The notes under the pieces: generated by a model
What the model was told of the DNA's origin: nothing
Seen by the model: only the letters and a program-made list of their open reading frames with translations
The model's database searches: none
Assembly: GCF_004121055.1 (NCBI RefSeq)
Contig: NZ_PYAL01000004.1
Coordinates: 124,001 to 188,000, forward strand
DNA from: Achromobacter aloeverae
Lineage (GTDB): Bacteria > Pseudomonadota > Gammaproteobacteria > Burkholderiales > Burkholderiaceae_B
Direction: 5' to 3'
DNA: 64,000 nt
Shown here: positions 1-8,122 of the stretch, piece after piece
Layout: the number at the start of each line of letters is the position of its first letter
Position numbering within the stretch: the first letter of the stretch is position 1
Translations under genes and position numbers: made by a program

Positions 1-529
1 CTGGGGTGCGGCCTTGCTGTTTGAAGGGTGACCGAAACGTACTATCAGAGAACGGATCCTGTAACTTCGGCCAGCACTACGCCGCCAATACAGATCCGAA
101 CTGTCAGGCGCCCGATGCGCGCGGATCGTCGACGTTATTTCTCCGAATCGGCCCACAGCATCGAGCGCAATGACCGCTTGGTGTCACACAGCGTGAGCCC
201 GTCCACCGAAGATCACCGACAGCAATCACTGCGAAGCAACCACTTGCAAAATAGCGGCGAAACCTGGCTTGGGTCGATAACGGCTGTTGAGATCGTTTCC
301 GTCGAACAGATCGAGTAAGCTCCCTGCGAGGCGTGGAGGCGTGGGCTGTCATTTCTATGCATTCCCTCTTGGCCCCTAAAAATTCCCGGACTCAATGACA
401 TTCCAATACTAGCGCCGGAATTCTGCCGGAGCTGGATATGTGCTTTGTGCGATCATGTGAGCGCTGATGTGATGTATCTCTCTCTTGATCGTCCGTGATT
501 CTGTGATATCCTTCCCATGCTTGATTTGG
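1..529. other. Gene-poor left end, probable end of an integrated element
   Basis: I see no convincing gene here. The open frames on both strands are short, lack a ribosome binding site and resemble no family I recognise. Codon use is unlike the strongly GC3-biased genes to the right. Because a truncated tRNA follows directly, this stretch is best read as the distal end of a mobile element or its debris. That is inference, since no integrase or transposase is visible in the window. Confidence 0.4.
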
Positions 530-574
530 CTCTTAATCCGTAGGTCGAGTGTTCGAGCCACTCACAGCCCACCA
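530..574 (+). other. 3' half of tRNA-Lys(CTT): probable attachment-site remnant
   Basis: The sequence starts in the anticodon loop (CTCTTAA, anticodon CTT). It continues through the 3' anticodon arm, variable loop, T arm (GTTCGAG core), acceptor strand and an encoded CCA at 571-574. The 5' half is absent: the bases before 530 do not pair with the TCCG of the anticodon stem, and no GGGCTGT acceptor strand lies upstream. Tyrosine-recombinase elements often integrate in the 3' part of tRNA genes and leave exactly such a copy at the far end. The orientation predicts that the intact tRNA and the element lie to the left of the window. Confidence 0.7.
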
Positions 575-590
575 TGGAATTCAAGCACGA

Positions 591-617
591 GGCCAACCCT
601 TCCGGGTTGGCCTTTTT
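591..617 (+). terminator. Rho-independent terminator behind the tRNA fragment
   Basis: A perfect 9-bp stem (GGCCAACCC/GGGTTGGCC) with a 4-base loop is followed by TTTTT. It sits 17 bases behind the CCA of the tRNA fragment and is presumably the original tRNA terminator. It also isolates the siderophore-receptor gene from upstream transcription. Confidence 0.85.
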
Positions 618-671
618 GCTTTCTGCCGCTCATCATCTATGTGGCTTTTCTGAAACAAATTGTTTGATCAT

Positions 672-690
672 GAGAATGAGTTGCATTAAG
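672..690 (+). promoter_or_regulatory. Fur-box-like sequence before the siderophore receptor
   Basis: The 19 bases match the classical Fur consensus GATAATGATAATCATTATC at 13 positions by hand alignment, with conserved AATGA and CATTA half-site cores. The site lies 46 bp upstream of the receptor start, which fits iron repression of that gene. Confidence 0.55.
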
Positions 691-736
691 ATGCGTCGCA
701 ACGACTTCCGTCTCAAACTATTGTCCGAAAGGTCTC

Positions 737-2785
737 ATGCGCACATACCTAACCGCTGTCAACGCGGCCATCCTGGGGGCCTTTGGCCTGAATTGCTCCG
801 CCTATGCCCAGCAAGCGCCTGACGCTGCGCCTGTGCAGGAGATGAGCGCGGTGACCGTAGTCGGGACGGTGGATGCGCTGCAAAGCCTGGACTTCCTGTC
901 TCCCGGTTCGAATTTCACGATCAGCCAGGATGCCATCCAGGAAAAGGGCGCGCGCAGGCTGGACCAGGCTTTGCAGTACCAGGCCGGTATCGTCAGCGAA
1001 CCGTTCGGCGGCGACAACAAGGTGGACTGGTTCAAGATCCGCGGCTTCGACGCTTCGACATCGCTGGACGGCACCCCCACGACGCCCAACGGCTTTTTCG
1101 TCTGGAAACCCGAGATCTTTGGCGTCGAGTCGGTGGAAGTGGTGAAAGGCGCCGACTCGAGCATTTTTGGCGCATCGGCGGTCGGTGGCGTGGTCAACCT
1201 GGTTACCAAGCGGCCGCACAAGGAAGAAGCCTTGAGCCTGGGCGCCGAGGTCGGCACCAACAACCGGCGTGGCCTCAGCGTCGACTACAACGGTATCGCC
1301 AATGAAAGCGGATCCGTGTATTACCGCATCGTCGGGGTGGCCCGCGAGGAAGACGGACAGCAGCGTCACACCGACATGCAGACCTTCTATCTTGCGCCCA
1401 GCGTCACGATGGATTTCAGCGACCGTACTTCCCTGACGCTGCTGACCAGCATCCAGCGTGAGAACGGCACGCCGACCAACGGTTTCATGCCCGCCTATGG
1501 CTCCCTCATCGATACGCCCTACGGCCACATCGGTCGCACCACCAACCTGGGCGAGCCGTATTCCGATTATCTGCGGCGCACGCAGGTCAGCGCGGGCTGG
1601 CTGTTCCGCCACGAATTCGCCGATGGTTGGGAGTTCACGCAGAACTACAAGTTCACGCGCCTGGACATAGACCAGCAGAACACGTTTGCCTACGGTTCGG
1701 ATGGCAACCGCCAGGCCTTGCGTGGATACAGCTATACCAATGGCGACACCAACAACAACTACATCGACAACCGCATCAAGGGCAAGATCAACTGGGGCAA
1801 GGTCGAGTGGATACCCACGGTCGGCTTCGACTACCTGCATTCCAAGACGGACGGGGACAACAATGGTTTCGGCTTCGTTCCCAATATCGACATGTTCAAC
1901 CCCGTCTATGGTCAGCCTTTTGACGTCAGCGGGACGCCCTATAACCAGAAGACGCGGCAGCTTGGCGCATATTTCAATTCGCAAGTGAAAGTGGGGAGCA
2001 ACTGGCTCTTCACCGGCGGCATCCGTCACGACAAGGCCGAGGGTGACAGCTTGTCCTCCGGCACGAATGCCGATTACGACGTCAGCCACAACAGCCGTAA
2101 CTTCGGCGCCATGTATATCAGCGACTATGGCGTCTCGCCTTATTTCAACTACACCGAATCGTTCCAGCCGGTGGCGGGCTCGGATGGTTATGGCCGGGGC
2201 TACAAGCCGTATGAAGGCAAGCAACGGGAAGTGGGCCTGAAGTTCAATCCGGATTGGCTCAACGGCACGGCGACCCTGGCGTATTTCGACCTGGAAGAGA
2301 AAAATGCCCTGGCCGCGGATTCAAGCAACATCCAGACCCAGATCGGCAAGCGCAAGAACCAGGGTATCGAGCTGTCCACGGACCTGCGCATCGGCAAGGC
2401 GACCAACTTGAAGCTGGCCTATACGCACAACCATGCGCATCAGGACATCAGTTCCGACCAGACGGTGCGTGTGCCCTTGATCCCGAAGAACCAGTTCAGT
2501 GCGTGGGTCAGCCACCGCCTGGCCTTGCCCAGCTCGCAAGCTTTGACGCTGGCGGCCGGCATTCGCTATAACGGCTCCACCGTGGATGAAACCTACTACC
2601 CGGACGAAAAGATCGGCAGCTACACGCTGGTGGACCTGATGGGCTTGTACGAGATCAACCGCAACTGGTCGGTGCAGCTCAACGTCCGCAACCTGACAGA
2701 CAAGAACTACATCAGCGGTTGCGACTTCTATTGCTACTACGGCCGCGGCCGTACGGTGGATATGCAGGTCAAGTACCAGTTCTAA
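737..2785 (+). CDS. TonB-dependent siderophore receptor
   Basis: Outer-membrane receptor of 682 residues that should import a ferric siderophore using TonB energy. Residues 1-25 form a signal peptide ending near AYAQ. A TonB-box-like stretch (EMSAVTVVG, about 35-43) precedes the plug domain (about 50-170), which contains VEVVKGADSSIFGASAVGG. The 22-strand-type barrel follows and ends in the aromatic terminus KYQF. There is no N-terminal STN domain, so it is not a FecA-type transducing receptor. The ATG at 737 has GAAAGG just upstream, and a Fur-like box lies at 672-690. The substrate cannot be read from the sequence. It ends 8 bp from the convergent amidohydrolase gene. Confidence 0.93.
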   Translation: MRTYLTAVNAAILGAFGLNCSAYAQQAPDAAPVQEMSAVTVVGTVDALQSLDFLSPGSNFTISQDAIQEKGARRLDQALQYQAGIVSEPFGGDNKVDWFKIRGFDASTSLDGTPTTPNGFFVWKPEIFGVESVEVVKGADSSIFGASAVGGVVNLVTKRPHKEEALSLGAEVGTNNRRGLSVDYNGIANESGSVYYRIVGVAREEDGQQRHTDMQTFYLAPSVTMDFSDRTSLTLLTSIQRENGTPTNGFMPAYGSLIDTPYGHIGRTTNLGEPYSDYLRRTQVSAGWLFRHEFADGWEFTQNYKFTRLDIDQQNTFAYGSDGNRQALRGYSYTNGDTNNNYIDNRIKGKINWGKVEWIPTVGFDYLHSKTDGDNNGFGFVPNIDMFNPVYGQPFDVSGTPYNQKTRQLGAYFNSQVKVGSNWLFTGGIRHDKAEGDSLSSGTNADYDVSHNSRNFGAMYISDYGVSPYFNYTESFQPVAGSDGYGRGYKPYEGKQREVGLKFNPDWLNGTATLAYFDLEEKNALAADSSNIQTQIGKRKNQGIELSTDLRIGKATNLKLAYTHNHAHQDISSDQTVRVPLIPKNQFSAWVSHRLALPSSQALTLAAGIRYNGSTVDETYYPDEKIGSYTLVDLMGLYEINRNWSVQLNVRNLTDKNYISGCDFYCYYGRGRTVDMQVKYQF

Positions 2786-2793
2786 GCCCGGTT

Positions 2794-4200
2794 CTAACCC
2801 ACGTGGCCGCCCTGCCGCAATACGGCCTCGAATAGCGCGACCCCCAGCGGCAGCACGGCTTCATCGAAGTCGAAACTGGGGTGATGATGAACATGCCGCA
2901 GGGGCGAGCCCAGTCCGATATAGACTGCCTGGCCACCGCGTTGCTGTACCGCGGCCATCATGGCGGCGGCGTCATCGCTGCCCTTGAAGTCCGCCGAAGC
3001 GCGAATGTGCGTAATGCCCGCCACCGAGGCCGCGGCCTGGGCGACCTGTTCGGCCAGTGCCTCATCGCTGCTGGCCGCACCGCATGCGCCGGCCACGCGG
3101 GTGGACAGTTGCACGCCATGCATACGGGCGGCGCCATCGAGCACGTCCATCGCCCGCTCATGCAGGGTATCCAGCACGGCGCTGCTGTCCGCCCTGATTT
3201 CCGCCGCGAGCGTGGCATGCGCCGCCACCGCGTTACGGGCCTCCCCGCCCGACAACAGGCCGACGTTGACGCGCGTTTCTCCATCGCCATGACGCGGTAA
3301 TGCGTGCAGGTTCTGCGTGGCCACGCAGGCGGCCAGCAAGGCATTGCGGCCGACCTGCGGCGAAATCGCCGCGTGGGCGCTGACGCCCTGGAACGTGGCA
3401 TCCAGCTTCAGGCTGGCGAGGATATTGCGGTAGCCCGCGACGATCTCGCCCAGGCGCAGCGCCTGCACGCCGATGTGACAGCCAAAGAAAACGTCGACAC
3501 CATCCATGACGCCGGCGGCGACCATGGCGGCGGCGCCGCGCAGGCCTTCCTCGGCCGGCTGGAAGACCAGGCGGATCTCGCCACGAATGGCGTCGCGCTG
3601 TTCGGCCAGCAGGCGGGCCAGGGCCAGGCCGATGGCGGTATGGCCATCGTGCCCGCAGTTGTGATGGATGCCGTCGTTGATGGAGGCGTATCCGTCGCGC
3701 ATGGGCGGGTGCCCGGCATCACGGTCTTCGCCGCAGGTATTGGCGTCCATGTCGAAGCGCAAGGCGGCGACCGGTCCCGGCGTGCCGCGTAGCACGCCGA
3801 CCACGCCGGTATGCCCGTCCCGCATGGCCGCCAGCACGTCTGGATCGATCCCCAGGCTGGCGGCGCGCGCTTCGTGGCGTTGCAGTTCGGCGGTCGGCGG
3901 TACGCCCAGGCGGCTGGCGGTGTCCGTGACGGCGCGGCCATGGCGTACTTCCCACCCCAGTGCACGCAGGGTGGCGACGACCTTGGCGGCGGTCCGGTAT
4001 TCGCACCAGCCTGGCTCGGCGTGACGGTGCAGGTCGCGCCGGGTGGCGACGACCTGCTGCGCAAGCGGCAGGGACAGCTCGGCCGTCAATGAATCGTTCG
4101 TCAACGTAGCGGCCCTTATTGTGTCGGCCGCTATCAGGTCAACCGCGGTCGGGTTCGGGTCAACCGTCAACGGACGGCCGTTGGTTTGAATAGTTTGCAT
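2794..4200 (-). CDS. abgA: M20 amidohydrolase, AbgA-like (p-aminobenzoyl-glutamate hydrolase subunit A family)
   Basis: Cytoplasmic metallo-amidohydrolase of 468 residues. It shows the M20 metal-site motifs RFDMDA (about 148-153), NCGHDGHTA (181-189) and QPAEEG (about 214-219), plus the dimerisation-domain SAHA. The N-terminal HAEPGWCEYRTA and the overall order closely follow E. coli AbgA, which works with AbgB on p-aminobenzoyl-glutamate. No AbgB partner is adjacent, so the true substrate may be another N-acyl amino acid. The N-terminus carries about 40 extra residues compared with AbgA. The start at 4200 is supported by GAGG nine bases upstream. A Bug protein gene lies immediately upstream on the same strand (24-bp gap), which suggests co-transcription. 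Confidence 0.85.
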   Translation of the reverse strand: MQTIQTNGRPLTVDPNPTAVDLIAADTIRAATLTNDSLTAELSLPLAQQVVATRRDLHRHAEPGWCEYRTAAKVVATLRALGWEVRHGRAVTDTASRLGVPPTAELQRHEARAASLGIDPDVLAAMRDGHTGVVGVLRGTPGPVAALRFDMDANTCGEDRDAGHPPMRDGYASINDGIHHNCGHDGHTAIGLALARLLAEQRDAIRGEIRLVFQPAEEGLRGAAAMVAAGVMDGVDVFFGCHIGVQALRLGEIVAGYRNILASLKLDATFQGVSAHAAISPQVGRNALLAACVATQNLHALPRHGDGETRVNVGLLSGGEARNAVAAHATLAAEIRADSSAVLDTLHERAMDVLDGAARMHGVQLSTRVAGACGAASSDEALAEQVAQAAASVAGITHIRASADFKGSDDAAAMMAAVQQRGGQAVYIGLGSPLRHVHHHPSFDFDEAVLPLGVALFEAVLRQGGHVG

Positions 4201-4224
4201 GGCAATGCCTCGCGCAAGAGCGTG

Positions 4225-5247
4225 TCAGTCGGATTCGATCTTCGCGGCACGCACGAGCTTGCCGTACTTGACGACCTCGCTGGCCTGGAAGGTCGCCGGA
4301 TCCAGGCCCGGCGCGGCCACTTCGCCGCCCGACTCGGCCATCTTCGCCCGGAAAACGGGGGCCTGTAGCGATGCGGCCAATGCTTCGCGCAAGGTCTTGA
4401 CGATGGGCGCGGGCAGGCCGGCGGGGCCGTACAGCGCGAACCATACGTTGATGTCGACGCTTTCGAAGCCGGGCGTTTCGGCCAAGGCGGGGATGTCGGG
4501 GGCGACCGGCGACCGCTTCTTCTCCGTCACGCCCAGCGCCACCAGCTTGCCGGCCTGCACTTGGGGCAGGCCGGAGGACAGGACCAGCATGCCGAAGGAC
4601 AATTGGCCGCTCATCAAGTCGGTGACCAGCGGCGCTACGCCGCGATAGGGCACGTGCGAGGCCTGCGTTTGTGTGGCCTGGTTGACCATTTCACCGGCCA
4701 GGTGCAGCGTGGTGCCGACGCCGGAAGAGCCGAAGTTGTAGCGGCCGGCCGGCGCCCCGCGCAGCTTGGTCAGGTACTCGGCCGCCGATTTGACGCCGGC
4801 GCTGGGCGACGCGGCCAGCAGCATCGGCTGGGTGGCAATGATGCCCAAGGGCGTGAAGTCCTTGCTGCCGTCATAGACGACGGCCTTGTTGATCATGCCG
4901 GCGATGACCATCTCGTTGGTCGATCCCAGCAGCAGGGTATAGCCGTCCGCCGGCGCACGCGCCACACGCTGGGCGCCGATGGTGCCGCCGGCCCCGCCCT
5001 GGTTCACGACCACCACGTTCTGGCCCAGGCGGTCGCTCAGCTCCTTGGCGATCAGCCGCGCGGTCAGGTCCACGCTGCCGCCGGGGGGGTAGCCCACGAT
5101 CAGGGAGATGGGATGTTCCGGCCAATTGCCGGTAGTTGCCGCGGTGGCCGTTTCTGCTGCTTGGCTGGACGGGCTGGCCAGCAGCGTCCCTAGCGTCGAA
5201 ACGATGGCCGCCAAGGCCAGGCGGCGTGAACTTCGGATGATGTCCAT
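4225..5247 (-). CDS. Bug/TctC-family periplasmic solute-binding protein
   Basis: Protein of 340 residues with a signal peptide (cleavage near SQAAE). It has the Bug-family ligand-loop signatures GYPPGGSVD and APADGYTLLLG, and the later HVPYRG and SGQLSFG motifs. Family members capture carboxylates or small amides in the periplasm and feed tripartite TctAB-type or other transporters. No TctA or TctB gene is nearby. AAGGGAAG lies just before the ATG. It precedes the AbgA-like gene by 24 bp on the same strand, so it may present that enzyme's substrate. Confidence 0.92.
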   Translation of the reverse strand: MDIIRSSRRLALAAIVSTLGTLLASPSSQAAETATAATTGNWPEHPISLIVGYPPGGSVDLTARLIAKELSDRLGQNVVVVNQGGAGGTIGAQRVARAPADGYTLLLGSTNEMVIAGMINKAVVYDGSKDFTPLGIIATQPMLLAASPSAGVKSAAEYLTKLRGAPAGRYNFGSSGVGTTLHLAGEMVNQATQTQASHVPYRGVAPLVTDLMSGQLSFGMLVLSSGLPQVQAGKLVALGVTEKKRSPVAPDIPALAETPGFESVDINVWFALYGPAGLPAPIVKTLREALAASLQAPVFRAKMAESGGEVAAPGLDPATFQASEVVKYGKLVRAAKIESD

Positions 5248-5382
5248 GTCAGGCTTCCCTTGTTTATCGCAGTCCGCGCGCTTGACCGGCGGTTGCGTCG
5301 TTGGTGTAAGGGAATTCTGTGGCGCAAGGCTATCCGTGCGCGTGCGGCTTCGGCACGATCCGGTGCGGATTCGGCACGGAAC

Positions 5383-6282
5383 TCAAGCAGCCTCGGCGGC
5401 GCTCCAGGCGGCTTCGGCCAGTTCGGAAAGGCGCGTGCGTGGCCGGTACAGGCGGACCTCGAAAGTGACTTCGTCGCCGCGGCCGCCCAGCTTGCCAAGG
5501 ACGCCGCGCGCGCAATCGCCGGCCACCATGGACCAGGGCAGCCACGCGATACCCAGTCCCTTGAGCGCCGCGCCGTGAATCGCGTCCAGCGAGTCGCAGC
5601 GGAGAAAAGGACGCAGCGCGTGGGGGCTGCGCTTGAGCCAGTCGCCGAGAATATTGCCCATGGCCAAGCCTTCGGCGCTGGCGATGAGTGGCGGCGGCCG
5701 GCGTGCATCGCCCAGGCTGTGACGCGGTTTGCCATGCGCGTCGGTTTGCGACACGGGAACGAGCTTGTCGATGGCGAAGGTCAGGTAACGGTAGCGACCG
5801 CTGCCCAGCGATGCCGACCAGGCCGGATGCTCGTAGCAGCAAAGCAGGTCGGCTTCGCCATTCTCCAGCTGCGTCACCATGGTGCTGATCATGCCCGTCG
5901 CCAGGTCCACGTGATCGTGGTTGTCGATCACGCGCTGGCGGCACAGGCGGGCGATCCATTCCGTGACCATGGTGCGTGCCAGGCTGCGGCCGGTGGCGAT
6001 GCGCAGCACCCGCTCGGCGCCTTCGGCGCGGGCGATGCGTTGGCGGACCTGCTCCATCTGCTCGACGGCTTGCGTGGCCGCTTTCAACAACTGCTCGCCC
6101 GCCGGCGTCAAGGTGACGGGGGCGCGCTGGTGCAGGATCAGCGGGGTGCCGGCCCAGGCTTCCAGGGCCTTGATGCGGCGGCCGAACGCCGGATGCGTTA
6201 CGTGGCGCAGGTCCGCCGCGCGCACGAAGCTGCCGGTGCGCGCCAGCGCGATCAAATCCTCGAACAACTTGAGTTCCGTCAT
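5383..6282 (-). CDS. LysR-family transcriptional regulator
   Basis: Regulator of 299 residues. The N-terminal winged helix-turn-helix reads KLFEDLIALARTGSFVRAADLRHVTHPAFGRRIKALE, here given only as its conserved pattern of a LysR HTH (about residues 4-60), followed by a substrate-binding effector domain. An in-frame ATG exists upstream at 6456, but it would overlap the 3' end of the fic gene and adds low-complexity residues. The ATG at 6282 starts right at the HTH and has AAGGGGAACGAGG before it. It lies upstream of the Bug-AbgA pair on the same strand and is a plausible regulator of it. Confidence 0.88.
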   Translation of the reverse strand: MTELKLFEDLIALARTGSFVRAADLRHVTHPAFGRRIKALEAWAGTPLILHQRAPVTLTPAGEQLLKAATQAVEQMEQVRQRIARAEGAERVLRIATGRSLARTMVTEWIARLCRQRVIDNHDHVDLATGMISTMVTQLENGEADLLCCYEHPAWSASLGSGRYRYLTFAIDKLVPVSQTDAHGKPRHSLGDARRPPPLIASAEGLAMGNILGDWLKRSPHALRPFLRCDSLDAIHGAALKGLGIAWLPWSMVAGDCARGVLGKLGGRGDEVTFEVRLYRPRTRLSELAEAAWSAAEAA

Positions 6283-6413
6283 CGCCTCGTTCCCCTTGGC
6301 TTTCCCGTTGTCTTGCCCATGCAGGCCGTAACTCGTGAGCCGATTTCGTCCATGCCGCCTCGCCCCACGCTCGTCGTCGCGGTGGGCCTTGCTGTAGTCG
6401 TGGCGTTCGGACT

Positions 6414-7791
6414 TTACTTCGTCCTTGGCGTATGCGCGATTTGAGCCGTTCTCCATGCCTCATAGGCGGATGGGCGCAAGCCATAGCGCGCCAGGACGCC
6501 TTCGTGCAGACGCCGGAGTTCTTCAACGATCAATGCCTGTACAGCGGATCGCTGTGCCTCGGGGACATGCTCTTCGACGGCTTCCTTGATACGAGCAAGC
6601 GGGTCGGTCGTGGGGTGCGTGACGACCCCGTGGATAGTCTGTTTGATGAGGTCGCGCCAGGCCAGGCGCAACGGGTCAGGCTCCGCCAGGTCTTGCTTGA
6701 TGGCCAGATACTCTTGCGTGGAGCGCTCATAGGCCCAGACATAAAGATCCCGCAGCAGTTCCACCCGGGTCATTTCGTAGACCCCCAGGGTAGCGCGGCT
6801 GTAGGCCTGCTCTGGGACATCCAGGAACGTCAACGGGCACAGATTGGCGCGGAACAAGGGCAGGTTGGCGGCCAGTCGCGAAGTGCGCTTGTTGATGTCC
6901 GCGAAAGGCTGTAGGTATGGCACGTGCACCATCATGAAAAAGGATTGCTCGAACGGGTCGCGAATCTGCCGAGCCTTGTCCAGGAGCGTGTCCAGCGCAT
7001 CTTCGATTTGTTGTGGAGCGGAGAGCGGACGATAGACGCTTCTTCCGATGTCGACAGCGTGCTGGCGTATGCGTCCTTCATCCGCTGGGTTGGGCAGCAG
7101 GTTTTCCGCCAGGGCGCTGTGCAGATTCATCAAGGTATAGCGGTTGAACTCGGCGCTGGCGATATTCTCGACCAGCAGCTCGATCGCTGTCTTGTGGTTC
7201 AGGATCATCTGCGTTTCGATGGCGGCCTTGCCACGGGCGGCTTTGCCGTGTTCGATGAGTTCGCGCGTATCGAGCCGGGAGTAGGTATTGCCCTCCAGGT
7301 GGCTCGATGCCCAGGACAGGTCAATCAGCAGACGATTCAGGATGGCGCGGCTGTAGGTGCCAGCTGGGGCATCAATATCCGTCGTTGTTCCCATCTTGTG
7401 CAACTGCCGACGCAGCGGCTCGGACAGATACCAAGTCTGATTGGGATGATAGGCATCCAGAAAATCGCCTTGGTAGCCCCACGGGTTTTCGCGCCTGGGC
7501 AGGCTGATCGATGTAGGCAAGGATGTCCAGACTGTCGGCGGACAGGGGAATCCCGGGGGAAAACCCATCGATAGTGCGAGAGGTCGTCGCACGTAAGGTT
7601 GCGGCAAAGTAGCGGCGGGCCCGGCCTTCGCCTTGCGCGATGAGCTGGCCGTTCCCAAGCAGCTTGGCAATCTGTCGCTGTGCTGTACGTCGGGCTATGT
7701 CCGGGTGTGCTTCCAGGATTTCGGCCAGGGACAGTCCATTCGGGGATGTCTGGATGCTCTGTAATAGCGCTGCGGGGAGCGACGAGGACAT
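6414..7791 (-). pseudogene. HTH-Fic family protein, broken by a 1-base frameshift
   Basis: Two overlapping frames encode one protein of about 458 residues. The first part (7791 to about 7490) holds a winged helix-turn-helix like those N-terminal to Fic domains; the second (about 7485 to 6414) holds the Fic domain. Removing one base from the AAAA run (TTTT at 7486-7489 on the + strand) joins them as QAR-NPWGYQGDF. The Fic part carries the class II inhibitory pattern SSHLEG. Its active-site loop reads QPFADINKRTSR in place of HPFxxGNGRxxR, so the catalytic His is Gln and AMP transfer is unlikely. The shift may be a true mutation, a phase-variable tract or a sequencing error. It could act as an autoregulator on the palindrome at 7828-7852. 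Confidence 0.8.
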
Positions 7792-7796
7792 GGTAG

Positions 7797-7852
7797 TGGC
7801 GCAGGTCTAAAGCGGATGGCGCGATTTTGGCGCAGTTTTTGGAACTGCGCCA
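7797..7852. promoter_or_regulatory. Inverted-repeat operator cluster before the fic gene
   Basis: A perfect 10-bp inverted repeat, TGGCGCAGTT/AACTGCGCCA, has arms at 7828-7837 and 7843-7852. Further TGGCGC half sites lie at 7797 and 7817, all on one helical face within 56 bp upstream of the fic start. The likely binder is the fic gene's own HTH domain; this is inference. The rest of the 7792-8122 gap shows no gene and carries the divergent promoters of fic and the autotransporter. Confidence 0.5.
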
Positions 7853-8122
7853 CTTCGAGATGGCCGTCACAGGCTGTGGATGGGCCCATATGCGGTGTAG
7901 TTGCTGCGCCTGCGCGATCAGCCCGGACTCGCTCTATGAATAGAAACAAAATGCCACTTTTCTCCGGCCGCTTTTACAATCTTCGCGCGCCGTCTTCATA
8001 GTCTCCACTGTTCGGCCTAGTCCGCGGCGCTGCCCATCGAAGATGGGGTTGGGTTTCCCTGGTACTCCGCTAGCCCTGGCGTGCAGTCGTGGATGCACGC
8101 TCCCCTGCCTTGTCGCGCCGAT

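Noticed and set aside
213-330. Minus-strand stretch resembling DLFDGNDLNSRYRPKPGF, reminiscent of AlkA-like glycosylases
   Set aside because: Only about 25 residues, interrupted by a stop right after the similar part, and codon use is not gene-like; probably chance.
749-2224. 491-codon open frame antisense to the siderophore receptor
   Set aside because: It mirrors the GC3-rich codons of a certain TonB receptor, has no recognisable domain or ribosome site, and ends inside that gene.
6283-6456. 58-residue N-terminal extension of the LysR regulator
   Set aside because: It would overlap the fic gene end, is low complexity, and a good ribosome site lies before 6282.
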